Below, piece after piece: positions 63,694 to 64,000 of a stretch of 64,000 nucleotides of DNA. The notes below the pieces were generated by a model. The model was not told where the DNA came from, did no database searches, and saw nothing but the letters and a program-made list of their open reading frames with translations. Position numbers and translations under genes: made by a program. The stretch covers positions 62,001 to 126,000 of the forward strand of contig JAEUVU010000020.1 in the NCBI GenBank assembly GCA_016786725.1, in the 5' to 3' direction. Each line of letters begins with the position of its first letter. Within the stretch, counting starts at the first letter, position 1. The DNA comes from Ferruginibacter sp. (GTDB lineage: Bacteria > Bacteroidota > Bacteroidia > Chitinophagales > Chitinophagaceae).

Positions 63694-64000
63694 TTAAATT
63701 TTAGAATAAACGATCCGCAGGCGGAGCCGGAAATTAGGATTGGACCCGCTACCGATTTTTACCCTGCCAAAAGCAATATTATTTCCATAAGGGATGTATG
63801 CACCGGAATATTGCGGATAATTAAGGTTAAATGGCGCATACAAACGCATATCATAAACCCTTGTATGCTGAGTTACGATACGCTGAACATAACGTGTAAT
63901 GTTGAAATTATAATACTTATGCAGATTGCCGCTTAACAAATCAATCTTGCTTCTCCTGTACCCGCCAAAATACTGGTAATCTATCTGCCCCGGAATATAA
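63694..64000 (-). CDS. Unknown protein, C-terminal part (cut by right edge)
   Basis: An open frame runs from the right edge (first full codon near 63999) to the stop at 63694, about 101 codons, so the internal TTG at 63939 is not the start. The visible C-terminus includes YQYFGGYRRSKIDLLSGNLH, RYVQRIVTQHTRVYDMRLYA and ends RVKIGSGSNPNFRLRLRIVY. It is rich in Tyr, Arg and Asn and beta-forming, which suggests a secreted or outer-membrane protein. I do not recognise the family. Conceptual reading confirms no stop between 63694 and 64000. Confidence 0.6.
   Translation of the reverse strand, partial: YIPGQIDYQYFGGYRRSKIDLLSGNLHKYYNFNITRYVQRIVTQHTRVYDMRLYAPFNLNYPQYSGAYIPYGNNIAFGRVKIGSGSNPNFRLRLRIVYSKI

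Overview
The window is a 64 kb stretch of chromosome from a member of the Bacteroidota, most likely a Chitinophagaceae-like soil or freshwater organism; this is inferred from gene content only. The signs are a SusC/SusD pair, a type B T9SS sorting domain (CHU_C), DUF5686, GSCFA and DUF2027-Smr proteins, an SpmA-SpmB fusion, FAS1 lipoproteins, promoters of the Bacteroidota form (TTTG - about 19 nt - TANNTTTG), and A-rich leaders with few Shine-Dalgarno sequences. I see no rRNA, tRNA, CRISPR array, prophage or classical IS element. Most of the window is compact, ordinary chromosome with short dispersed repeats between genes.

Layout. 1-2003 (-): pruA (cut by the left edge) and prfB with its programmed +1 frameshift. 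2397-9179 (+): a large T9SS-secreted PKD/CHU_C protein, an rRNA pseudouridine synthase, a YccS/FUSC membrane protein and three small proteins including a DinB-family protein. 9255-10267 (-): YceI and an OB-fold protein. 10469-11996 (+): a papain-like secreted protein overlapping a lipoprotein gene. 12166-18959 (-): LysE exporter, DUF2027-Smr, APC permease, polyprenyl synthetase, RNase R.

19143-30671 is the most coherent accessory region. An MFS transporter and a small conserved protein lead into GH109 alpha-N-acetylgalactosaminidase, glycosylasparaginase, CutC, GH2 beta-mannosidase, GH35 beta-galactosidase and an alkaline-phosphatase-superfamily enzyme, facing a NahK-like sugar kinase. Together they look like a glycoprotein-glycan salvage locus, similar in logic to lysosomal glycoprotein breakdown. 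Its tightly packed operon is interrupted at 26242-26742 by a small element: a GIY-YIG nuclease gene bounded by about 32-bp inverted repeats.

30712-36866: HEAT-like protein, DUF2071, type II NADH dehydrogenase, serA, serine hydrolase and a DeoR regulator, which leads directly into susC-susD-DUF4397 (36902-42612). 42683-51065: SpmAB fusion, ychF, aspartic protease, a TonB receptor paired with a FAS1 lipoprotein, purC. 51068-57792 (-): trhO, DUF5686, a small membrane protein, penicillin acylase. 57971-59553 (+): two tandem small lipoproteins and miaE. 59633-64000 (-): GSCFA, HMG-CoA lyase, rlmB, metK and a partial unknown gene.

The noncoding DNA is also informative. There are several families of palindromic dispersed repeats, three AT-rich inverted repeats each built from a different short word, an operator-like palindrome inside a promoter spacer (10292-10307), and several clear intrinsic terminators.
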